From the NCBI GenBank assembly GCA_034509925.1, contig CM067529.1:237501-301500 (forward strand): DNA of 64,000 nt. The letters run 5' to 3'. The translations under genes and the position numbers were made by a program. The stretch comes from Hirudinaria manillensis. Taxonomy: Eukaryota; Annelida; Clitellata; Hirudinida; Hirudinidae. This document shows positions 50,295 to 64,000 of this stretch, piece by piece (the stretch's first letter is position 1; every line of letters begins with the position of its first letter). The notes beneath the pieces were generated by a model, which did no database searches, was not told the origin of the DNA, and saw nothing but the letters and a program-made list of their open reading frames with translations.

Positions 50295-50951
50295 CCCTTC
50301 GTTAAAATAAAAAAAAGTCGTCTGCTTGGATGCGATTGCAAAAGAAATGATTAATCAATTAATCAATATTTTCACTTGGCTTTCGAGTTTGGAGTCATGA
50401 AATGTTGTTTGCCGACGAAGACAAGGACGCAGAATTCGTTGTCACGTTCTTAATTTTTATTTGTTTGCAAATGTTTTTTTAAAAAAGTCATCTTCTGATC
50501 GACTAAAAAGTAACTTTTTTTAAGTTCTGATACTCGCACTTAGTCTCCACTTGAAATTTGTTTAAGATTTGTTTGAATATATTTTTGTTATTTAAACATT
50601 TATTTATAAAAGAATATTTCTGCCGTAAACATTTCAATCAAGTTATCTCAGAGGCGCGAAAACTAGTAATAATGAGTTCTGTCGCTCTTTGAACGGCAGG
50701 ATGCTGTCGAATTCCTCTTAAAAAGTGATTGAAGTTATTGGGCGAGTACCGAAAGTCGGAGGACCAACCGGACGACCTGGGGGTTTAAGGTCCCCACCCA
50801 ATATCATGGTGTTTGGAACGTAGGTGGAAGGGTAGGAATTTCTTAATATGAACACCATTTGGTGCGTAATAAACATAAATAAGTTAAATTAATTATATAT
50901 CAGACAATGATTTTTAATGATTTTATTGCAAACAAATGTTTGAAAATCAAT
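50295..50951. other. Spacer between cystatin copies B and C
   Basis: No gene or array is seen. A GC-richer stretch at about 50690-50830 contains no frame I can support. Confidence 0.55.
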
Positions 50952-51436
50952 TTATTCTTCTTGAAGTTCATCTTTGGAAAACAACTTTTTGTTCTGACAA
51001 CTGTGCTGAAGGACTTGAGATTGGACTTTTATTTTCATCCAAACGCTGAAACTGCAGCTCGTCGTTTTCTGAGGCATCGAGTTTAATTAATTAATTTTAT
51101 TAATAATTATTAATATTATTATTTAATTACTAAATAAATAAAACTGGCAATAAAGTATATTTTAATGCATTAATAAGTTAAATTAAAATTCTTACAGAAC
51201 TCGTCCAATCATTTTCATTCTGCTTCCTAACTCTCACAATTGCAGTAAAAGTGAATTTAAATCCTGAAACAACCTAACAGTTCATAAATTAAAGCTATTT
51301 TAAAATATTTTGTGTTAATATTTCAAATACATTTTAAAATTACTTAAAAACTTACCTTTCAGTCAGAATCCATTGCAAAGACATATTAAAAACAATAAAA
51401 TTTAAGCTTTAATAAATTCATTTTCTAACTATTTTT

Positions 51437-51468
<32 letters not shown>

Positions 51469-51744
51469 GAAGAAGGGTTTCACCTGGTAACTTGCTTTTG
51501 TGAATCGTTCGAGTTTGGCCTCGATGAAGTTGTTGGTTTGGTTTCCAAGAAATTCCATGGCGATTGAAGCGGCCATGTTAAGGCCTTTGCTGCTGAAGTT
51601 GGTGATTGGTCGCCAACCACCGAGTTGTCCCGTTGAACGATTGTTGAATGCATTGTTGAATGCATTGTTTCTGCCTCCAAATCTCGTTGCACATTCAACA
51701 AACACGACGATAAAGAAGACCGTCAGTAACTTTTCTAAAGCCAT
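50952..51744 (-). CDS. Cystatin-like secreted protease inhibitor (copy C), 3 exons
   Basis: Exons 51744-51484, 51273-51196 and 51068-50952 encode 151 residues. This is the most canonical copy. A leader (MALEKLLTVFFIVVFVECA) and an Asn-rich repeat (Ala-Phe-Asn-Asn twice) precede Leu-Gly-Gly-Trp-Arg-Pro-Ile, the classic cystatin N-terminal Gly motif, a helix, Lys-Ala-Ser-Tyr and a perfect Gln-Val-Val-Ser-Gly loop split by intron 1 after the Gln. Exon 3 carries the Cys pair (SCSFSVW to HSCQ). It is probably the active inhibitor of the cluster. The duplicated Asn-rich segment (CATTGTTGAATG on the plus strand) comes from a small tandem duplication. It ends with an acidic Glu-Leu-Gln-Glu-Glu. Confidence 0.85.
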
Positions 51745-52303
51745 GATGATGATGATACCGATCTTCTGAACAATTTATCGAATGTCACTTCGACTCGTTT
51801 CAAATCAACCTATTTTTATTCGATACCAGAGGGCGCTAATCTTTCGAAAAGGTATCTAAACGGGTGGGAGGTGGGTGTCCTTATTTTATAAGTAAACAAT
51901 TTAAATGCATATTTTTGCAAACATACAACTGGAAAATCGACCGAGACAAACTTAAGAAGCATTGATTTCAGAGGAGGATGTTTTTAATATGCACAACAAA
52001 CGAGGCTTAAGTGGGTCACTTCATTTAAGCGGGTCACTTCAACTGGAGACACGGCAGCCTCTCGAGAACTCAACGCGTACGTTGCCTCGTAACAAACAAA
52101 TATAAAATGCAAACCTCGCAAACAAACAAATAAACATTTATTTTTAAACGAGTTCAATCGGTCCTTCACTTAATCTTCAATATTTTTATAATAAACCACA
52201 GTTCATTCATCACTTCTCCAATTTCATTCCTTTTTCGAACCTTCCTCCGTTCGTAGAAACTAATTCAGGAAAAAAATCTCCTGTGTCGACGAACTCCGAC
52301 CCC
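51745..52303. other. Spacer between cystatin copy C and PLRG1
   Basis: No gene is seen. An AATAAAAATAGG word on the minus strand (51810-51821) is the best TATA candidate for copy C but lies closer to its start than in the other copies. A CTCF-like word (ACCAGAGGGCGCTAAT) lies at 51825-51840. Confidence 0.5.
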
Positions 52304-54570
52304 TCAGAAGGTCTCGTGAACGACCTTTGACTTCCAATTGAGAGGATGACTCTCCTCGGTCTGAATCGGAACGATTGCAATTATTAACGAACGGATATAA
52401 AAAGAATAAATTATTTAATTAATAAAAGATTTAATTATTCTTAATAACGAGTAAATAATTTATTTATAATTTATTAATAGCATCGATGGAAATAAATGGA
52501 CTTACAGCATTCTGGTCCTCGACGTAGACCTTGATGGTCTTGTCCGACTCGCAAGTTATGAGCCTGGAGTCGCTCCTGTCGAAGGTCATGGCCATGATTC
52601 CGGACTCGGAGTCGATGGAACCCGGTTGGACTGCGGAGTGGAGACGCTGGAAGTTGTGGGCAGAGGACCAGTCCCAGAAGTGCAAGGATCCGTTGTCGGC
52701 TGGAAAACGAATACGGCAGCAGACGTTTTTAATTTTTTAAATTTGGATTTAATTGAAAATCAATGGGTTTTGAAATGTTAGTGATCATTGCCTACTATAG
52801 ATTGTTTACATGCGCTAGTTCAACCAATCACAAGATTGTGCCATCCTCAACGAAATAATAATAATAATAATAAATTAATAAAATAATAAAAAACAAGAAC
52901 CTCCTGAGACGAGAACATTGTCACTGTTGACTGCGAGTGCATTGATGATGGCGTGATGACCGGACATGTTTTGGATGAAAACACCGTCTGGGAAACTCCA
53001 CTGCTTCAGGTTGTCAGGGGATCCTGTGGCCATCATGTTTCTGGAAGATGATTGATATTAATGAACCTATATTAATGCATTCGAGCTAGATTTTATAATC
53101 AGCTCTAGTAATACATTTATTCATTAAACAACACTTGTTATAATATAATATATATAATATAAATATGAAATTCATTAAAAAACAATTAAAACAAGCTCAC
53201 AGGTTGGGGTGCAGAACGAGCGCCCTGACGCTCCTCTTGTGATTGGTCAGAGTCACCCTGGTCTTCCCCGCGACGATGTCCCAGAGTCGAACCGTACTGT
53301 CGTACGACGACGTGATTATCTGAGGCTCGTTGGCTTGGCAACGGACCTGGGAAACGGTGTTGGTGTGTCCCGAGAGGCAGTGGATTTGAACCTTGGTTCT
53401 CATGTCCCAGAGCTGTTGAACAAGAAACATTGAAACGGAGGATTAGAATTTTTTAATCATATGTTTTTAGGAGTTAAAGAAAAGAATTGTTGATTTTAGA
53501 AAAAAATCATCATCATCATAACCACTCACCCTAGCAGTGGAATCCCTTCCACAAGTGACAAGCAGGTCCAGGGCAGGATGGATATCCAGTCCGTACACTG
53601 CACTGAGATGGCCGTGGTAATGCCTAATAACCTGAAGATAATTTTAAAACAATTTGTAAATTCATTGAATTGAAGCCATATTCTTGCAATTATTTGAAGT
53701 TAAAATTAAAAACCAGACGACCGTCGGAAACACTCACCTTGTTGTATTCGAGATCCCAGCATTTGACCTGCTTGTCTTCACCACAGGAGAAGAGATAAGG
53801 CTGATGTATTCCTACGGCCAGTCCTCGAACTGCACTGATGTGACCCGTCAAGGAGAGCTTGAGTTGTCCGGAGTAGAGGTCCCAGATCTTGATGATCCTG
53901 TCGGCTGAGCCGGTGGCGAACCACTCGTTGCCCGGTTCGACGGCGACGCACCTCACCCACCCGCCGTGACCGCTTATGACCCTCGACAGCTTCCAGGGTG
54001 CGTGCCACACGGGTTTGTTGCTGGTGACCGCCTTGCGTGGTACCAGCATGCTGTGCTCTCCGATAGCCACCAAAGCCTTGTGGGAGTTGGAGACGTTGAC
54101 CTCTGGGACGGGGGCAGGACTGGGTCCTACAGTGAACTCGTCCTGAGACGCGTCCATTCCGTTGTCATTTTCCAAATGGTTGACTTCAACTGTTTCTCCC
54201 TTGGCTTCGATCAACGGTCGTTTCTTGGAAGGGTTGCTCTGAACGACATCTTTGACGGCCGCATAATCGGATTGTATCTTGGTTTTTAATAAAATATCCA
54301 TCCTGTTAAAGATAATTTAATCCTTCACCTGGCCATATACCACAATAACCAATTGGAATTGTCATATATTGTGTAGTTCAACTTTAAAAACTCTTCGTTC
54401 GTTGGCGCAAACGCTTTATGTAGACGTTAAATGTCCAAACTAGGTAAATTGCAAAGAACTAACGCTTTGGGATCGGCTTCATAATCTGCCATTCCATCTT
54501 TCACAAACATCTCACATCCTCTTTTGATGGAGCGAAATGTCAACGTGTGAATTGAGTGCTTCTGAACTTC
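52304..54570 (-). CDS. PLRG1: Pleiotropic regulator 1 (Prp46-type spliceosomal WD40 protein)
   Basis: Seven exons are placed: 54570-54464, 54302-53738, 53631-53530, 53412-53201, 53040-52901, 52699-52506 and 52360-52304. All are GT-AG and in phase, about 459 codons. The N-terminus ([18 protein letters not shown]) matches PLRG1 just after its initiator region. A low-complexity linker follows, then seven WD40 repeats starting at [18 protein letters not shown] and a Ser-His-Pro-Leu-Asn-Trp-Lys tail. PLRG1 is a nuclear subunit of the PRP19-CDC5L (NineTeen) complex needed to activate the spliceosome. The start codon is not in the first placed exon, which begins in phase 0. The best candidate is a three-base coding exon, ATG at 54777-54775, followed by GTTAAC. 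The linker is somewhat shorter than in the 514-residue human protein. Confidence 0.95.
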
Positions 54571-55201
54571 CTGTAAAAATTAAGTCACCAAATTATAATT
54601 ACGTGGGAATCAATTATTTTTGTGAACTACTAAATGCCTATCAAGCACTACATCAACGATTTGATTGTTTGTGATCATTCGCCTCATTAAATCATTTCAA
54701 AGCGTTAAAATTAAAAGCTTTTTTTATTCTCAATAAATAAAAGTTAATTTCCAGCTATATGTAGCCAAGTTAACCATGTCGTTTCTTGGGAGCGATATTT
54801 CTAAGTGTAAACAAATGATCGTTAATTTTTGGTTGATTTTTCTGAGGCTTTCTTTGGTCCTTTATTTCTACTCAATCGCTAGAGTTAGTCATTTTATTTT
54901 CAAAAAGATTATAAATTATATTTAAGATTCTATTATATTTTAATATTTAGAAACATTTATTGAAAATACCAAGATATTTGAAGAATAAATTTAAAACGTA
55001 TTCCATTTATTTCTTCGATGACGAGACAAACGCATTATTTCACTTTTTAAGACCGGATCCGCAAAAAATTCCTCCCTTCAGTTCGCAACCCGCAAAGTCC
55101 AATCAATTGGAGCCAAGCCAAACCTATAAAGTTTCACATGCAACTTTTATTCCACATAATTTTAGGGCATTATTAATTCAAATTACAACAGTTCAGTTCG
55201 T
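54571..55201. other. 5' flank of PLRG1 and spacer to the tektin-like gene
   Basis: It should contain the first PLRG1 exon and its promoter (candidate ATG at 54775-54777) and the 3' end of the tektin-like gene. No other gene is seen. Confidence 0.5.
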
Positions 55202-56946
55202 TCAGTTAAGATGCTTCCTGTTCCGAAGTACAGCAATCTGACGATCAATTTTCAGACCAAAATGCTTGTCCATCACGTCTTCATGGAGTTTTACTTCCGC
55301 CATCTTCAACATGCCTATGTTGTTCGATGTTTCTCTTAGGCATCTCAACAGCAAGTCCGAACCCTGAAGATTTCAACGACATTACTTTGGATTCTAAGTG
55401 TTTTAATTTACAAGGAAAAAAATTTCCTTGATTGAAATCAAAAATTCGAAACCAAATTAATTTACTTTCACTTGATCAGTAATTTCTGGCAGATTTCCAG
55501 CAGATCTTTTGTGGAGCGACCTTATGAGTGGTCTGTCTGCTCTTTCATGTGTGGCCAGATGTTTTGCACTCTCTGGTCCCTTAAAAAAAGCTTCAGTAGT
55601 CACACAAAGACAGTAATCACAAAGAAACAAAAAGGAGAATAAGAGATTATTTACCATTAAATATCGAAAAACAACATAAAACATAAAAATATTCTTGACA
55701 GATAAATCATATTTTTATTTGAACCTTTAACTCGAGCCAAGAGTGTTCGGTTTCGTGAAAATTTCTGACGGATCTATTGGCTAGCTGTCTGTTCCTTTCG
55801 ATGGCACTTTTCAGCTCTTTCTGAGAAAATAAAAATTTAAACATTGGCCACATTCCAAAGAACACATTGGAAATATTCTAATAATTTAATAAGATAAATA
55901 AACCTTCAAAAGTTGATTTTTTATAACGAACAAACTACACAAGCGGGTGCAACTAAATACTTGTAGATTTTTAGTTTCTTGAATCTTCGTCTGAAGAGCT
56001 TTAGTGGCTTTTTCTGTGGTCTGCTTTCTCCTCTCTTCGATGTCATTGAGAAAAACCTCGCCGTCTCGTCTCAAAATTTTCGCCTGTTCGATGAGATCAT
56101 GTGAATCCCTCATAATGTTGTTAATTTCTCTTAATTCTGGCAGCGATTCTTCGTCATTGTTATCGTCATTTCGAGTCCCCTTGACGGGCAGAGTCGAGTC
56201 AGGTACGAGATCTAAAACTTTTGATTTTCTATCTAAATACATTGTCATAATTTTTCGGAAATCGGCCATTTTGTTCCCTAATCCACTTATCCTCCATTGT
56301 TTAGTTTCGACAGACTTCCTGAGGTCACGCAGCGTCTGCTGTTCTTCCCTCAGCAGAAGATCGGCGTTGTCCCGCACCTATAAAAACAATTTTTAAACAC
56401 TCACTTTTTGAACAATTAACAACCACTTTCAATTGTATTGAATTAAAGAAATAAATTAATAAAAAATTACCATTTCTCTTGTTGGTCTTCCGTTGCGAAT
56501 AAAGCAGCTCATGTTATTTTTCTTTATGTTTTTGTCGATTTCAATCTTAATTTTTTCAAAATTTTCGTCCAATCTATTTAACGACCGGATTTGAAAATTT
56601 ATATCTATCATTGTTTCTCTCAAGGCATTGGTGGTCTGTTTACGAAAGAAAAGTGACGATGTCAAGCATCAATGGCGATGTCAATCATTTGCTGTTTCTT
56701 TTTCTTACGAAGTAAAAAAGTTTAGAAAAATACTTGTCTGAGATTTCTTCCGTATCGGTTAACGCTTCTGTTGCACAGATCTGTCAAAATCATCCTGTTG
56801 GCAGGTGGGATCGCGTGGTTTTTCGATCTGACCGAATTTGTTTTTCTGACCAGATTATCTGATTGTTGAACTGTTTTCATCGTAGCATTCTTCCACATCA
56901 TAGACCCAACAGTCATTAACTTAGAAGTCACATTTTCTCCCTCCAT
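55202..56946 (-). CDS. Tektin-like coiled-coil protein, 6 exons
   Basis: Exons 56946-56734, 56635-56471, 56377-55961, 55820-55725, 55579-55466 and 55362/55363-55202 encode 388 residues, with all introns in phase 0. Nearly the whole protein is predicted alpha-helical and charged (RDLRKSVETKQWRISGLGNK, QAKILRRDGEVFLNDIEERR). Near residue 311, Ala-Asp-Arg-Pro-Leu-Ile-Arg-Ser-Leu sits where tektins carry their RPNVELCRD signature. It is followed by a helix and then Lys-Ile-Asp-Arg-Gln-Ile, as tektins end with a Lys-x-x-x-Leu-x-Ile-Asp-x-x-Lys-type segment. Tektins form the ribbon inside doublet microtubules of cilia and sperm flagella. The signature is much altered, so a tektin-like or TEKTL1-type member, or another ciliary coiled-coil protein, is possible. 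Confidence 0.6.
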
Positions 56947-57739
56947 TTTACAAGATGCTTTGCAAAAAGTTAAGTAATAAATATAGCTACGATTAAGTAT
57001 CGCAGTACGACTTCAAGAGATATTCTCTAATTTTTTTTTGCTTTTGCGATTCCAGCATTTTATTGCAAACAGACGATATGGCCGCCTAGCAACGGGGAAT
57101 CAATAGGAGTGCAGGTCTCTAACGATATTATTAATATCAACAATATCCTCAATTCGTAGAAGGTAACTTCCAAAAATCAATCTAACTCTTATTAAAAAAA
57201 TATTTTAGTATTTTTTTAGCCCGTGAGTAATTTCATTAAAAGCAGACGAAAAGTTGAAAGACTTTATTATTCGTTTCTAGCATGTGACAATAAAACAAGC
57301 ACAAAGATTCAGCCACTTAAAGCCCAACTTAGAATAAGGACGTAGCAGCAAATAAATATACTCGGAACAAATGTCGACAAGCGATATGAATCTCACTTCG
57401 AATTACAAAGTTCATCGGGTGCATCCCGACAAGGCACACAAATGACGTCATTAAACTCGACAAAACGTGTCAATAAGTAATAAAGATGACGAGCACAATG
57501 AAAGTTTATTTCGACGAATGAAAGATGAAACGTATGAATTGGAAATATTTGGAATATTGGAAATATTCCTTCTGCAAGTGATCTACTTTTGAAGCATTCA
57601 AAAAATAATTTCAAACATTAAGAGAGAAAAATACTAAATACTTTATTTTCTGGGGGTTTTTTTCACAACAGGTCTAAACTGCTCGAATGATTAAAGTCGA
57701 TCGTGAAATAAATTCTTAAAAATCTCCGAGAGATCGGAT
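56947..57739. other. Spacer between the tektin-like gene and ETNPPL
   Basis: No gene is seen. It holds the promoter side of the tektin-like gene and the 3' UTR side of ETNPPL. Confidence 0.55.
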
Positions 57740-60508
<2,769 letters not shown>

Positions 60509-63181
60509 TTCAAAAATGTTTTTAATGTGAGAAACCTAACACCAGAATATAAAAAACAACTGCTATTAACTTAGATTAACGAGACTTTGTGAAGCAAGTA
60601 TTTCTTAAACTTAAACAATCTCAAAGTCTAAATATGTTAAAGCTGTTTGCAAGGTTGAAACCTTGAAAAGTCCAAAACCTTGACTCTCTAAATGAGTAAA
60701 CCCAATAAAATATGAAGAATCGAATTGTCGATTTTATACACAACGCGCCACTGGCTAATAGTGACTAATATCGCAATTCACACGAGCACAACGAAGCAAC
60801 AGACTCACTTTCCAAGCCTCTTAGCAACGAAATGCTGACTGGTGGCTAACAGCGACTTATATACACTGACCAAAGTCAAACATTCGGCATCGCTCTCTTA
60901 GAGGATTTCAGATCTATTGTTAACTCTGGCTGTCGCTTTGTTCTGTCTAATTACTATTCGGACCAAAAAGCAGCTTTGGTTTAAGTGTGTCGAGCTGCAA
61001 CACAGGCCTGTGCGCTAACAATGCCGACCACAAATTATTCAATGCCGAAATCGATCTCATTATGATTTCAAATAATGGATGGCAAGCCGTGTCGGATTTG
61101 GAAAAGTTGGATTCGTCAAAACAAAATAGAGCCGCGACATTCCGAGCTCGTCCTTTGTTTACGTGCAGATTTTAGGCGTGATCGGTTCTGCGCAGGACAC
61201 CAAAAACTCGCAAGAACAACTTTGAGAGGTTTAATTTTTGAGACTGTTAAATTCAAATGAATAATCAAATTTAATTTCGATCGCTTTGGTAATTGGTGAT
61301 CGTTTTGAACTCAATTTGTGCACTTAAAAAAGTCAAGGATCTCATGTGATTGGGGCACTACACGAGTGCTAACATTAGTGAACTTTGAAGCTATAATATG
61401 AGGCTTCTCGGCTGTTAAACTAACTTATTTTAATTGTTAAAGTTATTAATTTACTGAAAATTATATCCCGACAATTTAAATGAATAGAAGAATTTCAAGC
61501 ACACGGATTCCTATTTTAACTACCTTTTTTGATCATTTCGAGAGTGTTTTCAAGCTTTTCAAAGAAGCAAACGAATGAAACTGCGCGATACACAGAAAAA
61601 TGATTAAGTCGAAGTGACAGACAAAACCTGAATAACAACTTATTAGATATTCGCAAAAATCTCTGATCACTTACCAGTGATCGAACATCTGTTTTAACGA
61701 TAAACAGATAAATAGTCTGGTTGAAGATCCGCCACTAAAACCTGGTTAGATAAAATTTTGTCTAGAAAACCTTTGCCCATTTTATACTTCAGCTATTAAA
61801 ACTGCTATTTGATCTCAAGAGAATGTTTCAGTTTAAAAACGTTCCACTTAAAAGCAATCGTAATTTTGAGTTGTCAAGTTCATTAACGAAGCTTTTCCGC
61901 AAAGAAAAATATAATTTGATGTACGATGTGTAACGCCCTCCTTTGAGCAGATAAGAATCCAAAGAGATGGCGACATTGCATCTGAACGTGATTGATTTCC
62001 TCATTTCTAGTAACATTTGATCGAACATCAGCTCAACTTGTCTACATATTCTTGAAGCGGTGGTTTCTTAGGTCCATGCCGACCGGTCATTCGAATTATG
62101 AATGGAATCTTATCCAGCGATTAATTACAGATATAGATAAAGTCACCTTCTCCAGGTCCATTTTCATAATCAAATGTCTAATATCAATAACATAATCGTC
62201 CTTCCAATGATGATGATGATGACGATGGCAACCTTCATGACTTGAAACAACTGACTATGCTTTACTCTATATTATTGCGTAAGTGTGGTGGATGTATGGA
62301 TTCACGGATAAATGGATGGATGGATGGATGGATGGGTGGACGGACGGACGGACGGGCAGAGGAATGTGCGCGACAGATACACGCTTTGTCATTTCCAGGA
62401 CAGTCAAGCGTGCATCGAGGTTGGATCCTGTTGAGCATCAAGTCGGGGAAGTTGGAACATTTCTGGATTTCGATGTTTCCATTAGCAACGAATTAAAACT
62501 AAATTGATTCAAATAAATAAATAAAAATTAAATAAACAAATAATGAGTTTTCGATTGGAAGGAACAACTTCTTGCAAGCATTCTCAGGACAGGATTTCCA
62601 TTCCACATTTGCGTTGGTTTTTGGCTTTTTGATAAATTCAAATCTTTATTCGAATTTTATGATGATTCAGCTAATTTCGGTACATTAAATCAGTGAATTA
62701 TTGTTAAATTACAATTATATTAAATGATAATTTATTACAAAAATAATTATTATTTTATTAAAAAATTATAATATATTGTGACACAATCAATAAAAACATG
62801 GCAGTGGTTACGTAATATAATGCGCCTATAACAATGACGTCAAAAGTGACGATGATGATGACGATGATGACAAAGTATAACAAAGCGTAACAAAGGACTT
62901 GGTTTGCCAACGATTACCATCGGCCGTTAGGGCGATAAATGGGGATTGGATTTTCCAATTCAAAAGCGGCTCAGAGAAAATGTCGACAATATCCCCAACG
63001 AAACGTGCAGATTTCCATTCCAAAACTTATTAGATTATTTTCTGATCGTTTAATGCAATTATGTAGGATTAATTAAATTTAATGTTCATTAAAGAGATGT
63101 CTGAACAATGCCATGCTATTTCTGTAACCTCCGAAGAATGATGACGTCATAAAAGGGTAGCTGCCCCATCGCTGGCGACGC
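60509..63181. other. Intergenic region between divergent genes
   Basis: It separates ETNPPL (minus) from the terminal plus-strand frame. No gene is seen. It holds a TATA candidate for ETNPPL, a GGAT/GGAC array at about 62310-62355 and a short GAT run near 62868. Two similar words, CTGGCTAATAGTGACTAATA (near 60751) and GTGGCTAACAGCGACTTATA (near 60841), suggest a small old duplication. Confidence 0.5.
60731..60738 (-). promoter_or_regulatory. Candidate TATA box of ETNPPL
   Basis: The minus strand reads GTGTATAAAATCG about 223 bases upstream of the start codon. That leaves room for a 5' UTR of about 190 bases. Confidence 0.4.
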
Positions 63182-64000
63182 ATGGCGAGCGGAAATAGAA
63201 TCGCCAAGGAAGTCCAACAACAACAACAACAACAACATCAACAGCAGCAACAGTATCAGCAACAAGAGAATATTCGCGATCATCCGATTCGACCTTTACC
63301 TTTCCTGACGCCATCTTTGTCGTCAAACCGGAAGTTGGCCAGTCAGGATAAACGGATCGCCTTCTTCCGGACATCCAAGAGCCACGATGATTGCATGTTG
63401 GGGGAACAGTTGCAGGCAGTTTATGGAGAATTGGAAGCAAGAGAGACGGACGAAGAGGCGGACGAAGAAGATTCAAAGTCGCACTCATCGGACGCTCTCA
63501 ACTGTTCGACCATCTTCTGTGAATTCCCGACCGAACGAAGTCTCAGAGCCTTCGCTCATGCCATCGCCTCTCCTGAGCGAGAAGAGTGCCCTTCTGCAAA
63601 GCATCACAACCATCAGCAGATCTCGGCCAGAGTGGTACGCTTCACCGACGACATCGACGACACAGACGACAGTCCGTCGGACGTCACGGCGACTTCTCGC
63701 GTCGGCGTTGACGCTAGAGTCTTCAGCCTCGCAAACGAAGGAAAGGTTTCGAAGCCGATCAGAGTTCAGAGGTTAGAGAGTCTGGAGCAGTGGGAATTCC
63801 AGGAGAACGAGGACATTGGTCGTCAAGACAACGAAGAGCTTTCATCGTCTGCGCCAGCCGCTTCATTATCACTGGCGTCGATGACGACATCGCCATCGTC
63901 GTCATCTTTTTCAGTTGAATCATCATTGTCATCGTTATCATCCTTATCATCATCATCATCAGCACCTTCTTTTACATCAACGTCTGCTTGTCTCGGCAAA
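63182..64000 (+). CDS. Unrecognised low-complexity protein, N-terminal part, runs off the window
   Basis: ATG at 63182 opens a frame that stays open for 273 codons to the last base; an in-frame TAG lies at 63158. The protein starts MASGNRIAKEVQ, has a polyglutamine/His tract at residues 12-30, then a basic-aliphatic patch (RIAFFRTSKS), an acidic Glu/Asp cluster, Cys-Ser-Thr-Ile-Phe-Cys-Glu-Phe, a segment SARVVRFTDDIDDTDD and a long Ser/Thr-rich end. I recognise no domain. CAA and CAG codons are mixed in the tract, and the DNA is GC-richer than its flank, both suggesting real coding. It resembles the 485-codon orphan at 11.7-13.2 kb in composition only. The frame starting at 63387 is a shadow. 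Confidence 0.6.
   Translation, partial: MASGNRIAKEVQQQQQQQHQQQQQYQQQENIRDHPIRPLPFLTPSLSSNRKLASQDKRIAFFRTSKSHDDCMLGEQLQAVYGELEARETDEEADEEDSKSHSSDALNCSTIFCEFPTERSLRAFAHAIASPEREECPSAKHHNHQQISARVVRFTDDIDDTDDSPSDVTATSRVGVDARVFSLANEGKVSKPIRVQRLESLEQWEFQENEDIGRQDNEELSSSAPAASLSLASMTTSPSSSSFSVESSLSSLSSLSSSSSAPSFTSTSACLGK

Overview
The window is animal nuclear DNA. Its genes are split by short GT-AG introns, several encode metazoan families (Shaker-type potassium channel, EB-module surface protein, secreted cystatins, tektin-like protein), and the spaces between them are full of tri- and tetranucleotide microsatellites. An invertebrate bilaterian is likely. EB modules are commonest in nematodes and arthropods, but I cannot name the phylum. 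I see no transposase, reverse transcriptase, rRNA, CRISPR or intact tRNA gene.

Layout. 1-8.8 kb: microsatellite-rich, no secure gene. 8.8-13.2 kb: a Kv1/Shaker-like channel exon and, upstream of it on the same strand, a 485-codon orphan reading frame. 16.9-24.0 kb: a 10-exon gene for a secreted or membrane mucin-like protein with exactly 30 intervals of an 84-bp repeat. 24-29.7 kb: repeats and telomere-like DNA. 29.7-37.5 kb: a 6-exon EB-module protein with a C-terminal hydrophobic anchor. 37.5-48.3 kb: a repeat desert. 48.3-60.5 kb: a compact, microsatellite-poor block with three tandem cystatin-like genes, PLRG1 (spliceosome), a tektin-like gene and ETNPPL/PHYKPL-type phospho-lyase. 63.2 kb to the end: the start of an unrecognised plus-strand gene that runs out of the window.

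All recognised genes are on the minus strand; only the terminal open frame is on the plus strand. I built gene models by hand from splice sites, and every internal exon junction given below keeps the reading phase. The genes do not form one pathway. The recurring theme is extracellular or membrane proteins (mucin-like, EB, cystatins, channel) beside ordinary housekeeping genes.

Most notable: a Kv voltage sensor with a three-residue deletion that removes one gating charge; a membrane or GPI-anchor segment partly encoded by an ATC microsatellite; a mucin-like array that expands in 420-bp blocks without a single indel; and a cystatin trio in which one copy has lost the inhibitory loop.
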